Shown piece after piece: positions 8,997 through 17,484 of a stretch of DNA of 64,000 nt; the first letter of the stretch is position 1; every line of letters begins with the position of its first letter. The notes beneath the pieces were generated by a model, which was not told where the DNA came from, searched no databases, and was given only the letters and a program-made list of their open reading frames with translations. Where the stretch lies: positions 186,001 through 250,000 of the forward strand of contig NZ_GG665867.1 in NCBI RefSeq assembly GCF_000160115.1, written 5' to 3'. Both the position numbers and the translations under genes were made by a program. This DNA is from Shuttleworthella satelles DSM 14600 (lineage in GTDB: Bacteria > Bacillota > Clostridia > Lachnospirales > Lachnospiraceae).

Positions 8997-9963
8997 CTGT
9001 GGGCCCTGCCTCGGTCCCACCCTGTCCCGCACAACGGGGACAGGCATGATAGCCCCGCGCCAGGGCCTCTGAGAGAGATATATGACAGACATGCCGTCTC
9101 AGGGCCGGACTGTCCAGGCGATCGTGATAGACCAGCCCGTCCTCTGTGATATAAAAGATGCGATTTTCCTCCTCTTTTCCGATATGTTTGGGACAGGAGG
9201 GCCCCGGCTTATATTTTGCCCCGGCATCATTTCTCGCCTTGGACAGATCCTTTCCCAAAATCGAGTGAATCCGCGGATTCAAGTAAACGCAGGCGGGATC
9301 CCTGTGGTAGGCGACGCCGCTGGCTGTCACATAAACCATCTCTCCTGTCTCTTTTTTCTCCATAGGATCCCAGCCTGTCCAGCGCCGTTGGCTTGCGGTC
9401 GCTGTCATCCTGGCTTTCCTTTGTCCCAGGAGAGGAATCGGCAGAGCGATCTGATATTCTGCCACAGCGCAAATCTCTCTCTCGTCGATCCGGCTTTTCG
9501 CATAGGAAATTCCCAGCCATTTGCCCCGAATCAGCCCGGGATTGACCCCCTTTTTCAGCAAATCGGCCTCTGTCAGAGCACCGATCTCCAGGGCGTTTTC
9601 CCCCTTCCCGGGGAGAAGGGCCATCTGTCTGGTCGCCTGGCGAAGAGAGGTCTGTATCTGAAATTGCAGAGTAAAGATCTGGATGAGGCAGATAGCCATG
9701 GCTATAGCCGCGATAAAAAGGGGAAGAAGGATGCTGGCCTCAAGGGTATAGGACGCAGAAAGTCCGGTCTTCCCCCATCGACAGCGAAAGCCCCCTTCGC
9801 TCCTGTCTGTATTTTCCGCGAAGGTGTGTCGAGGTGCCTCTATATGGAACAAATGATGTGATTTTGAATGAGCTGGTCGATGACACGATCTTGTGAAAAG
9901 AGAGATTTTTGAATTTAGGGTGAATAGGGTTCTGAAATGATTCCATAACAGATGTAGAGACAC
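8962..9963 (-). CDS. TadE-type pseudopilin with C-terminal Cys/His motifs
   Basis: A 333-residue protein of the pilus locus. A long, 70-residue leader precedes the class III prepilin motif SYTLEASILLPLF and one membrane helix. The extracytoplasmic part carries two copies of a YHxxxxC...L...CP module; the second reads YHDRLDSPAL, with Ser where Cys is expected, then ends GYHACPRC. The start is a GTG at 9963 with a full AGGAGG at 9973-9978. The start region lies in one arm of an inverted repeat (see separate entry), so expression may be switched. The C-terminus ends in a minisatellite. Confidence 0.8.
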   Translation of the reverse strand: MSLHLLWNHFRTLFTLNSKISLFTRSCHRPAHSKSHHLFHIEAPRHTFAENTDRSEGGFRCRWGKTGLSASYTLEASILLPLFIAAIAMAICLIQIFTLQFQIQTSLRQATRQMALLPGKGENALEIGALTEADLLKKGVNPGLIRGKWLGISYAKSRIDEREICAVAEYQIALPIPLLGQRKARMTATASQRRWTGWDPMEKKETGEMVYVTASGVAYHRDPACVYLNPRIHSILGKDLSKARNDAGAKYKPGPSCPKHIGKEEENRIFYITEDGLVYHDRLDSPALRRHVCHISLSEALARGYHACPRCAGQGGTEAGPTGAARGAGAAGS

Positions 9964-9977
9964 CTCGACACACCTCC
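9820..9977. repeat. Inverted repeat, 24-bp arms, over tadE ribosome site and start
   Basis: Arms at 9820-9843 and 9954-9977 share a core GGTGTGTCGAGGTG in opposite orientation, 21 of 24 bases complementary. In the tadE transcript they could form 23 continuous pairs (two of them G-U) around a 110-nt loop. The upstream arm holds most of the AGGAGG site and the GTG start, so the duplex would hide both. The arms could also be recombination sites for inversion of the 110-bp centre. Confidence 0.9.
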
Positions 9978-10136
9978 TTTCTTCCTTATTTCATAGGGCA
10001 AACGCTAAATACAGGCCAACATTCCATGAATTTCATATGCAGAACAGTCTTCTATGAATCCCGGATGCGGGATATCTTCCATAAGATCAGCATATACAGC
10101 GTGATTTCAGATTCCTGTCAACCGCTCACAGGAGAC

Positions 10137-11657
10137 TTACTGATAGGCGCAAGTCTCTTCATACTCCCTCTGATACCAGGGAAGCATGGTCTTCTTCGGC
10201 AGAATCTGAAAATACGTTCTGGCCTCATATCCATAGTGCATATTCAGTCCGCAAATCATATGATCCATCCGTGTCCCCCCATATGCCTCCTCCTGCCGAA
10301 TGCTGGCCTCCATTAGATCCATCGCCCTTAAAGCGAGATCTCCACTGTCCGCGAGCAAGAGCAGGGCCATCAGATACATCTCATAACTAATCCCTGCGGA
10401 AGACTCTCTGGCTTTGACTGCCGTGTCCAGATAGATCGGAAACTCATAGATATCACTGGTCCACTCTGCCGGGCTTTTAAGAAGCGCGGCCTTTCCCCCG
10501 GTCAGAACCAGGCGGATATCCAGAATACTCTCCAGATAGGCCCAGGCCGCGACAATTCCTCCCTTGACCAATTGCAGGACTGCCGGATTTAACGTCGCTC
10601 CCGCCAAAAGCACTGCCAGCTCTTCAACCTGCGCCATCCGGGCTGGATCTCCCAGGAGGCACCTGCAGTTATCCAACTCGCGAAGGGCCAGCAGCCGACC
10701 CACCATAGCCTCCAGGTTCCGCTTGTCGCTCTCTTTCCCACAGAGGATGTACTCCATCTCATAAGAGAGGGCATGCCCCTTTCCCTGCTCCTTTCCGAAG
10801 CGGGAGAAATGATCCCGCAGGTAGAGGCGAAAAAGCCCCTGATCTTTCAGGTCTGTCTCTATCTTCTCCTCAGAGGTCCCCTGGAGCCTCTTCCTCTTCG
10901 ACGGACAGTCCTTCCCGTCCGGCAGGCTCGCCTCTGACAGCTTATTGTCCGGAGGCAGAACCTGGGCGAGAATCGCCTTGCTCTTCCACTCCAGGGCAGT
11001 CCGTATCGGATTCGCCTTTGGCTTTCTTCCATTGGACGGGGAACGCTCTTTTTCTCCTGATTCCGCCTGATCCCCGCTCTTTTCTTCGCTTTTCTTCTCT
11101 GAGATGTCCGGGCTGTCCTTCGCCGATTTTCCCTCTTCCCTCTTCTCTTTTTGCACTTGCTCCAGGGCCCCTTGCCCCTCCTGCAGCATGGATGAAAGAT
11201 CACGCTTATCAGACGTGGACTCCGCTCCCCGGACATAGTCTATGATTCGATCAATGCCGGTCTGTCCCAGCTGACCAACCTCCTGTCGCGCCGCCTGACG
11301 AATGAAGGGTCCTGCCCTCTGATCCGTCAGCAACTGATAGGAGCGTATCGCGCAAGAGGTCAGACTGGTCTGATAGAGCGTGTCCCCCAGTTCTTCCTCC
11401 AGGCGAACCCGAAGTCTCTGCTCCAGCTCTGACGGGTCAAACCGGTCTTGTCCATATCCGGCATCCATCCCGAGAATCCCATACTCCTCCCAGAGGATCC
11501 GATTGTATTCCCCCAGGGCTCCTTCTGTCGCATAAGTCGATAACTGCTTCTGCCCGGCGGCAAGGCCCAGGAGATGAACTCCCTCCGCAAGAGTCAGCAA
11601 AAGAGTCATAATCAGCATCAAGATCAGGCTCAGGAAAACCGTCACGGAGGCAGTCAG
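10137..11657 (-). CDS. DUF5702-family Tad-locus membrane protein, probable CTG start
   Basis: A 506-residue protein with one N-terminal membrane helix (SVTVFLSLILMLIMTLLLTL) whose pattern resembles a pilin-like leader. A large outer domain has an Asp/Lys/Glu-rich, probably disordered stretch about residues 155-250. This matches the DUF5702 proteins that accompany clostridial Tad loci. The frame extends upstream under the Flp gene, but that part is a shadow. The likely start is CTG at 11657-11655, sharing CTGA with the Flp stop codon, with AGGAG 9 nt upstream. A GTG four codons on is the alternative. Role: probably a minor pilin or surface assembly factor. Confidence 0.75.
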   Translation of the reverse strand: MTASVTVFLSLILMLIMTLLLTLAEGVHLLGLAAGQKQLSTYATEGALGEYNRILWEEYGILGMDAGYGQDRFDPSELEQRLRVRLEEELGDTLYQTSLTSCAIRSYQLLTDQRAGPFIRQAARQEVGQLGQTGIDRIIDYVRGAESTSDKRDLSSMLQEGQGALEQVQKEKREEGKSAKDSPDISEKKSEEKSGDQAESGEKERSPSNGRKPKANPIRTALEWKSKAILAQVLPPDNKLSEASLPDGKDCPSKRKRLQGTSEEKIETDLKDQGLFRLYLRDHFSRFGKEQGKGHALSYEMEYILCGKESDKRNLEAMVGRLLALRELDNCRCLLGDPARMAQVEELAVLLAGATLNPAVLQLVKGGIVAAWAYLESILDIRLVLTGGKAALLKSPAEWTSDIYEFPIYLDTAVKARESSAGISYEMYLMALLLLADSGDLALRAMDLMEASIRQEEAYGGTRMDHMICGLNMHYGYEARTYFQILPKKTMLPWYQREYEETCAYQ

Positions 11658-11839
11658 CCAATAAGACTCCTGCTCTGCTGGGTAATGGTCTTCCAGATAT
11701 TGTTGACCAGATTTGTAATCTGCTTCTGAAAAATAATGACAATCCCGATCAGGACCACCAGAATCAGGATGATCTCCACCGTGCCGATTCCCTCTTCCTC
11801 CCATATAAATTCTCTTCCTTTTTCTCGTAACCAATCCAT
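11654..11839 (-). CDS. flp: Flp-type type IVb major pilin
   Basis: A 61-residue prepilin, the right size for Flp. The leader MDWLREKGREFIWEEEGIGTVE ends in the G/xxxxE-type processing region, with Glu at mature position 5-6. One hydrophobic helix (IILILVVLIGIVIIF) follows, then a short polar tail. The ribosome site AGGAGG precedes the ATG by 7 nt. It lies just downstream of tadC and overlaps the DUF5702 start by 4 nt. It is expected to be the pilus fibre subunit, processed by a local A24 peptidase. Confidence 0.85.
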   Translation of the reverse strand: MDWLREKGREFIWEEEGIGTVEIILILVVLIGIVIIFQKQITNLVNNIWKTITQQSRSLIG

Positions 11840-11851
11840 TCTTCTACCTCC

Positions 11852-13246
11852 TCATAGGTGCATAAACAGGGCCGGAGCCAGCAGGATCATCAGAACTACC
11901 GCCAGCAATCCCACCATCGGGATCAGAAGCCTGGTTGACGCTTCATCCCCGAGCTTCTTGCAGCGCAGGCGGCCGGCCTCTTCGGCCCTCTGTTTCTCCT
12001 CCTCGAACAGCTCTGCCAATCGTCTGTTCCCTCTCTGCAGATTCTGTATCAGCAGCATGGAGAGCTTGCGATAGGACGCCGTCGGACACAGACCAGGCCA
12101 GTCTTCATAGGCCTGTCTCTCAGATATCCCCTCTTTCATGCGCCGAACCAGAAGAGAGAGCGCCTCATACCCCTCATGACCGGTCTGCCCTTGCTTCCTG
12201 CGCTCTTCGTAGGCCGCGCTGATCCGTTCCAGCGCGTTTTTCACTGTGACCCCGGCCGAAAGATATAGGGCGATTTCACTGATGATCGACGGATAATCCC
12301 GATCCGCGTTTTCCCTCCGCCTTTTAACGGCCTCCATTCGGCTTTTCTTCTGCGCGAAGAGCATCAGAAGGGCTCCTGTAAATCCAAGCGCGAGGAGCTT
12401 CTCTCCGCGCCAGGAATAGGGACGCATCCAGCGGATGGCCTCTCCTCTGAAATCCTGCTCGGGCAGATCCATCTTCTGATTTTGCCGGTCCGTTTTCTCT
12501 CTTTCCTCCAGGGCTCTTTTGATCCTGCTCCGATACCCCTCTTTGCTGTCGGCGGGATAAGCCCTGGCCAGAAATCGGATGGTCTCCTCCCGGCGGCTGC
12601 TTCCGCAGATATAGACCAGATTCGCTGCAATCAGCTGATCCTCCGATAAAAGATCCCGATGGAACCGGCCGTTCTGCTCAAGAATCCCCTCCGGCTGCAT
12701 GCTCCAGTGAAGGGCAACCTGGCCCTTTTGCAGGCTCTGCGGAAAACGAAGATCCCTGTCAATCTCGCGGATATCAGCTTTATCTCCTTCCCCCTGGCTC
12801 CTCTTACTCAAGCCCTCTGTCTCCTCTTTTTCCTTCCCCCCGCCTGCCTTTGCCCTTTCTTCCCCGGCTTTCGGATCCGGACTCTCCCCGGACAGAGCCT
12901 CTGTATTCTCTCTCAGAAAGTCTGCCAGCTCCGTCCTCGCCGCTGTGATCTTGTCTTCTGCCTCCCGGGCGCTCATCTCCCGCTCCTCCAGGGTCAGCTG
13001 ATAGCGAATTTCTCCCTCCCTCGTCCCGGCAATCAGTGATTCTTCCCGTCCAGCCTTCCCGTTCTCCGGCCGGACCAGGTCACTGACAAGTCTGCCTGCC
13101 GGCAGAAGCTCTGTCCCCGAGAGAATAAGAGCTGCAAGTTCCGCCCCCAGAAGCATCCGGCAGATCTTCTTCGGGTATGTCTTGCCATGGCGTCTGCGAT
13201 TTTGCAAATAGAGGATGCTTCCCAGCAGAACAATAAGACTGATCAT
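11852..13246 (-). CDS. tadC: TadC-like inner membrane platform protein with long insert
   Basis: A 464-residue type II secretion system F-family protein. The C-terminal half has the GspF/TadC core (YPSIISEIALYLSAGVTVKNALERIS) and a terminal hydrophobic segment. The N-terminal half is unlike usual TadC, which is about 300 residues. It has two short membrane segments and a Lys/Glu-rich stretch (about 100-160), then a segment GQVALHWSMQPEGIL of unknown fold. It sits between tadB and flp. It is expected to form the assembly platform together with TadB. Confidence 0.82.
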   Translation of the reverse strand: MISLIVLLGSILYLQNRRRHGKTYPKKICRMLLGAELAALILSGTELLPAGRLVSDLVRPENGKAGREESLIAGTREGEIRYQLTLEEREMSAREAEDKITAARTELADFLRENTEALSGESPDPKAGEERAKAGGGKEKEETEGLSKRSQGEGDKADIREIDRDLRFPQSLQKGQVALHWSMQPEGILEQNGRFHRDLLSEDQLIAANLVYICGSSRREETIRFLARAYPADSKEGYRSRIKRALEEREKTDRQNQKMDLPEQDFRGEAIRWMRPYSWRGEKLLALGFTGALLMLFAQKKSRMEAVKRRRENADRDYPSIISEIALYLSAGVTVKNALERISAAYEERRKQGQTGHEGYEALSLLVRRMKEGISERQAYEDWPGLCPTASYRKLSMLLIQNLQRGNRRLAELFEEEKQRAEEAGRLRCKKLGDEASTRLLIPMVGLLAVVLMILLAPALFMHL

Positions 13247-13324
13247 CTCTCCCTCCCTTACCCGTCTTCCATCTCTTCATGATCTTCCTTGATCCAACCA
13301 GGCCCCGTTTGGATCCTCCTCTCT

Positions 13325-14089
13325 TTAGACCTGCATCACCCGGTAAATGATCCTCTCCCCCAGAAGAAACATTCCCAGGTAAAGTCCCAGGCAAAGACTC
13401 ATCATAATTGTCCCCAGAGGAGGCCTGTAAAGCGGCTCCAGATAGGCTCCCGCGGTCAGGCGAACATAGAGCAATACCGCCAGCGGCATAACCGACATGA
13501 CTCTCTGTTCATACTCTTTTGCCGCGAGATCGGCTGCCATCTCTTCCTTCAGCTCAATCCTCGACGCGATGGAGCGGGCGCTTCTCTCCAGAAAGCGGCT
13601 GTAATCCCCGCCCAGCCGCCTGGCAAAGGCCATCAGGTCTGCCAGATTTACCGCCTCCTCATAGCCCAGTTCCCGGGCCATCTCCACAAGTCCTTCCTCC
13701 AGTGGCATCTGCAGTCGGATGCGGGCGGACAGCTTTTGGACCGCTGTCAGAAGGGGGCTGTCCGCCGGAGTGATTTTCCCCAGCTCCTCCTCGGCAAGGC
13801 GGAAGGCATTTTCCGCGGAATAACCGTTGCGAAGGGCAGCGACCAGCAGTTTGAGATAGTCCTGAAACTCTCTGAGGAAAATCCCGTACCTTCTCTGCTC
13901 CCGCCGTTTCCTCAGGTAGGGGCCAAGCCCCAGATAAATGGGGATGACCAAAAGAAGGGCCAGGGGACTGCTGTAGAAGAGCCATGCCAAAAGCAGGGCC
14001 AGGGCGCAGCTGATCAGCACCCGCTTCCTTCTGTCATTCCCGCCCGCTGCAGTTTTCCCCTTCTCTGCAGAGCATTGACGCGTTTCCAT
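13325..14089 (-). CDS. tadB: TadB-like inner membrane platform protein
   Basis: A 254-residue GspF-family protein with two N-terminal helices, the cytosolic core (FLREFQDYLKLLVAALRNGYSAENAF) and two C-terminal helices. It is the usual partner of TadC. The ATG at 14089 has a strong AGGAGG but overlaps cpaF by 76 nt. A GTG at 14020 with AAGGA, overlapping the cpaF stop by 7 nt, is a plausible shorter start giving 231 residues. Confidence 0.85.
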   Translation of the reverse strand: METRQCSAEKGKTAAGGNDRRKRVLISCALALLLAWLFYSSPLALLLVIPIYLGLGPYLRKRREQRRYGIFLREFQDYLKLLVAALRNGYSAENAFRLAEEELGKITPADSPLLTAVQKLSARIRLQMPLEEGLVEMARELGYEEAVNLADLMAFARRLGGDYSRFLERSARSIASRIELKEEMAADLAAKEYEQRVMSVMPLAVLLYVRLTAGAYLEPLYRPPLGTIMMSLCLGLYLGMFLLGERIIYRVMQV

Positions 14090-15258
14090 TGTCCTCTCAC
14101 CTCCTCTCCAGCCTCCGCCTCATAGCGGTAGAGACAAGAGAGCTTTACCTGCCCTTCTTCCATTCCCAAAACCTCGTTGATCTCCAGAAGCTTACGGCTT
14201 CCATCCCGCAGTCGTCCCAGATGGATGAAGATGTCGATCCCCGACGCAATCTGACTTAAAATTGCCGGCACGGGCAGAGAGACGTTCCCCATCAAAACCA
14301 TCGTCACCAGTCGGGAGACCATATCCGCAGTCGAATTCGCGTGTCCCGTCCCCAGCGTTCCATCGTGCCCGGTATTGGCCGCCTGGAGCATTTCCAGGGC
14401 CTCGCTTCCCCTGCACTCCCCGACAATGATCCGATCCGGCCGCATCCGAAGAGCAGTCCTGACCAGTTCCCGAATACTCACCTCAAGGTTCCCGTCCATG
14501 CCGGCCTCCCTGGCTTCCAGTCGAACCAGGTTGTCGATTCCGGTCAGCCGCAGCTCTGCGGAATCCTCGATGGTGACCACGCGCTCTGATCCGGGAATAA
14601 ACTCCGACAGGGCATTCAGAAAAGTGGTCTTGCCGCTCCCCGTCCCCCCGGAAATAAAGATGTTGTAACCGGCCCTCACAAGGTCTGCCAGAAAATCCCT
14701 GATCTCCTCGGAAATCGAACCCAGCTCCAGCAGCTGATCCATCCCGATCCCTTTCCTGGGAAAGCGGCGAATCGACACCATGATTCCATCCACGGCGACC
14801 GGAGGCAGGACAATGTGAATTCTGGAGCCGTCCTTCCATCGGGTGTCCGCAATCGGCCTGGACTCATTCACCAATGTGTTCGTCGATGCGACCATCTGCT
14901 GAACCAGGTCCGCCAGCTTCTCCTCCGAGGAAAAATGCCTGTTCAGCCTTCGAATCTTTCCGCGCTCCTCCAGGAAAATATTCTCATGCCCGTTGATCAT
15001 AATCTCTGTAATGGTGTCTTCCTCCAACAGATCCTGTAAGATATCCAGCTTGCGCATGGAGTTAAAGAGCTCCCGCTCCATCTGAACCCGGTCTTCCAAA
15101 TCCATGGGATGATCCCTGGCATACTCTACCAGGATCTCCCGTATGACCCGGCAAATCTCCTGATCACTCTTCCTCTGATCCGCACAGGATTCCTGCAAAT
15201 GCTCCAGAACCTTGTCATGCAGTGTCTCGCGAACTTCATCCCACACTTCGGCACGCAT
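14014..15258 (-). CDS. cpaF: Tad pilus assembly ATPase CpaF/TadA
   Basis: A 414-residue secretion ATPase that powers pilus assembly from the cytosolic face. The Walker A loop is GGTGSGKTT near residue 205. The Asp box ITIEDSAELR-like VVTIEDSAELRL, Walker B-type RMRPDRIIVGECRG and the His box TGHDGTLGTGHANS all follow in normal order. The length is typical. The ATG has GGAGG 7 nt upstream inside the end of cpaE, a 23-nt overlap that implies coupling. Confidence 0.94.
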   Translation of the reverse strand: MRAEVWDEVRETLHDKVLEHLQESCADQRKSDQEICRVIREILVEYARDHPMDLEDRVQMERELFNSMRKLDILQDLLEEDTITEIMINGHENIFLEERGKIRRLNRHFSSEEKLADLVQQMVASTNTLVNESRPIADTRWKDGSRIHIVLPPVAVDGIMVSIRRFPRKGIGMDQLLELGSISEEIRDFLADLVRAGYNIFISGGTGSGKTTFLNALSEFIPGSERVVTIEDSAELRLTGIDNLVRLEAREAGMDGNLEVSIRELVRTALRMRPDRIIVGECRGSEALEMLQAANTGHDGTLGTGHANSTADMVSRLVTMVLMGNVSLPVPAILSQIASGIDIFIHLGRLRDGSRKLLEINEVLGMEEGQVKLSCLYRYEAEAGEEVRGQWKRVNALQRRGKLQRAGMTEGSGC

Positions 15259-16333
15259 GCTCTTCCTCCCAGCGATACTTCTGGCTCACGACATAATTGC
15301 CCAGGTTTCCCGCTTCGATTTCCTCCAGGCTGAAGTTCCATTCCCCCCGGCTTCCCAGAGAAAGCGGCAAATCCATCGTCTCCAGCTCCAGATGCCGAAA
15401 CTGCCTGCGAAGAGCCCCCTCCGTCCGCGCTGTCAGCCGCCGATAATAGGGCTCCTGCTTGCTCAAGAGAAACATCTTCCTGCAGTGATCCAGCATGAGC
15501 TGGGCTCCCTGGTGGAAAGAATCATAGAGCAATACAATCCGTGCCCCTGTCTCCTGCAAATCGCCCAGAACCAGCTGCCACTGGTCAGGACTGATTCTTC
15601 CCAGCTCTGTCGGGCTGTCCACCGGCGGCATGATTGCCAGTGCCCCGTCATATATCAGAAAATCTGCAAGTTTTCCATCATCTGTGCTTCGCAGATACAG
15701 ATAATCCGTCAGTGTCCCCCTCCATTTGCAGGAAAGGAGTTCCCCGAGCCTGGAATTTTCTTCTAGATCCATGAGGATAACCGGTCCCTCCTGCGCCAGA
15801 GACCGACACATGAGCAGGGTAAATGCCAGGAGCAAATCATGGTGCATGGGAGAGTATACCGCCCAGAAAGAGTTCCGGTCCCTCCCCTCGCAGACCCTCT
15901 CTTTGCCCGAGGCAGCAAGCAGCTCCCCGGTATAAGCGCCCATGACCCCGTCAGAAGCTTCGTGCAGCCGCAGGGAACCCGGATACTTGACTCTTCCCAG
16001 CAAGTTCACAAGAAAGTCCATGGGCTGATACTTCTCCATCTCATCCACTCCGAACATCCCCTGCCCCTTTTCTTCGGTCAGCTGCAGAAGAGATCCCGTT
16101 TTGCGGCGTATCTCTCCCAGCAATCCCGCCTCCTGCGCAATCGCAAGATACTCCTTTCCCAGAATGGTCAGGTCAAAATCTGTCCAATCCAACTGACGGA
16201 TCTCTTCCTCAAAGGCCAGAGGCTCTGTGAATGTCCGAATTCCGTACTCCTCCTGCCGGCCCATCAGAAAGTTGACAAGAGCCTCCACATAGGCTCCGTC
16301 ACTGTCCGCAATCAAAATCTGTATCTGACTCAT
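15236..16333 (-). CDS. CpaE/TadZ-like protein with degraded P-loop
   Basis: A 365-residue protein in the position of TadZ/CpaE, which localises the Tad machine. Residues 1-120 resemble a receiver-like domain (MSQIQILIADSDGAYVEALV). The rest resembles a MinD/ParA ATPase: AVYSP precedes the usual loop site and VILMDLEENS matches the following strand. The loop itself reads MHHDLLLAFTL, with no GK[ST], so ATP binding is probably lost. It precedes cpaF. Confidence 0.75.
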   Translation of the reverse strand: MSQIQILIADSDGAYVEALVNFLMGRQEEYGIRTFTEPLAFEEEIRQLDWTDFDLTILGKEYLAIAQEAGLLGEIRRKTGSLLQLTEEKGQGMFGVDEMEKYQPMDFLVNLLGRVKYPGSLRLHEASDGVMGAYTGELLAASGKERVCEGRDRNSFWAVYSPMHHDLLLAFTLLMCRSLAQEGPVILMDLEENSRLGELLSCKWRGTLTDYLYLRSTDDGKLADFLIYDGALAIMPPVDSPTELGRISPDQWQLVLGDLQETGARIVLLYDSFHQGAQLMLDHCRKMFLLSKQEPYYRRLTARTEGALRRQFRHLELETMDLPLSLGSRGEWNFSLEEIEAGNLGNYVVSQKYRWEEEHACRSVG

Positions 16334-16392
16334 ACTCCCCCCAATTCATTTTCTTTCGCCTGCCGGGGCCTGTCCGGCAGTCATTTTCTCTT

Positions 16393-17079
16393 CTAGACAT
16401 TGATCAGGCGCGAGAGATCCGCCGCAAGTTGCCAACCCAGGCAGACTAAAAAACCATTGCAGATGCAGATCGTAAAATGTACCCTCGTCTGCAAGTCTCT
16501 TCCCTCCGCGAGCGGATGGCCTGACCACAGGAGATGGCCCAGGGTCTCGATTCCTCTGCCGCTTGTTCGCATTCTCCTTAAAAGACTCATAAGCCCGAGC
16601 AAGGCTCCCTGTCCAAGCGCGATTCCCAGCATTGGCCGGTAAAGGTCAGCCGGTAAGAGTCCTGCCAGAAGAGCTAGTAATTTCACATCCCCCGCTCCCA
16701 GCGCTCCAAGGAGAAAGAAGATCGCGAGAAACAGTCCTGCCGCCAGCATAGGCAAAAGCATGTCCCGGGCGACCGACAAAAGATATTCTCCGCCCATGTC
16801 CGACCAGACCGGATCAAACATGCCGATTCCTCTCCGACCGCCACGCTCGATGCCGATATACCAGGGATCTGCGACCTGCCAGGCATAGCTGACAAGGCCG
16901 AGAAATCCGCCCATCAGCAAGAGCCGGTTGGGAATCCTTCCGCTCCTCAAATCCTCTCCCAGAGCCAGGGCAAGCAGAGCAGATCCCAATATCAATCGCA
17001 GGCACATGCCGGCCTCCCCCTGTCTTTTCTTCTTCTCTTCCTCCTCATCCGCTTTTGCCTCGGTCTGATCCCACTTCAT
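16393..17079 (-). CDS. A24 prepilin peptidase (TadV/CpaA)
   Basis: A 228-residue membrane aspartic protease at the head of the Tad operon. The catalytic motifs are canonical: EDLRSGRIPNRL near residue 42 and GAGDVKLLAL near 130. About six helices are visible. An ATG at 17007 with GGGAGG 5 nt upstream would remove a charged 24-residue tail and is equally credible. It should cleave Flp and TadE-type leaders. Confidence 0.87.
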   Translation of the reverse strand: MKWDQTEAKADEEEEKKKRQGEAGMCLRLILGSALLALALGEDLRSGRIPNRLLLMGGFLGLVSYAWQVADPWYIGIERGGRRGIGMFDPVWSDMGGEYLLSVARDMLLPMLAAGLFLAIFFLLGALGAGDVKLLALLAGLLPADLYRPMLGIALGQGALLGLMSLLRRMRTSGRGIETLGHLLWSGHPLAEGRDLQTRVHFTICICNGFLVCLGWQLAADLSRLINV

Positions 17080-17484
17080 TCATCTCTCCTCACCTCCCTC
17101 TTGTCGGTCCCGCAGCTGCCTTTCTCTTGTGTCCAAAAATATATCAGGCCCCCTTTTTGTCTTCCATATCGTTTGACGAAAGATTCTTTTCTGTTGATTT
17201 GTACGAATTGTTTTTCTGTGCAGAGACGACAAAAAAGCGACTGTCCATCTGTCTACTTTGGATAGTCACTTTCTCTTATGTCTATAGAATTGATCTTACT
17301 TAGCTCTATTTTATCTGGGTCTCGGACGAGATTTCCTCCACAATTGACAGATCCCGGGATATCGTCCTGTCAATATAGACAAATGTTGATACATCTGTGG
17401 ATCGTCTGTGGAAATCCCCTTGATATCCTCTCTTTTTCTGTGTATAACCGGGATATTTTTGTTATTGTGCGGGAATTGTCTGGT
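17080..17484. promoter_or_regulatory. 405-bp intergenic region, recR end to Tad operon start
   Basis: No gene is seen. It must hold the leftward promoter of the Tad operon, but only a weak TGATATATT -10 near 17140 was found. An exact 8-bp inverted repeat (ATTGACAG...CTGTCAAT, 17343-17350 and 17367-17374) puts a TTGACA box on each strand. Three DnaA-box-like 9-mers in one orientation occur at 17396-17404, 17407-17415 and 17439-17447 (7, 7 and 8 of 9 matches to TGTGGATAA). Confidence 0.5.

Noticed and set aside
8792-9092. Two minus-strand small frames through the 54-bp repeats as separate genes
   Set aside because: They exist because the repeat is a multiple of 3 and lacks stops; they have no good start and overlap tadE. 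Kept only as part of the repeat finding.
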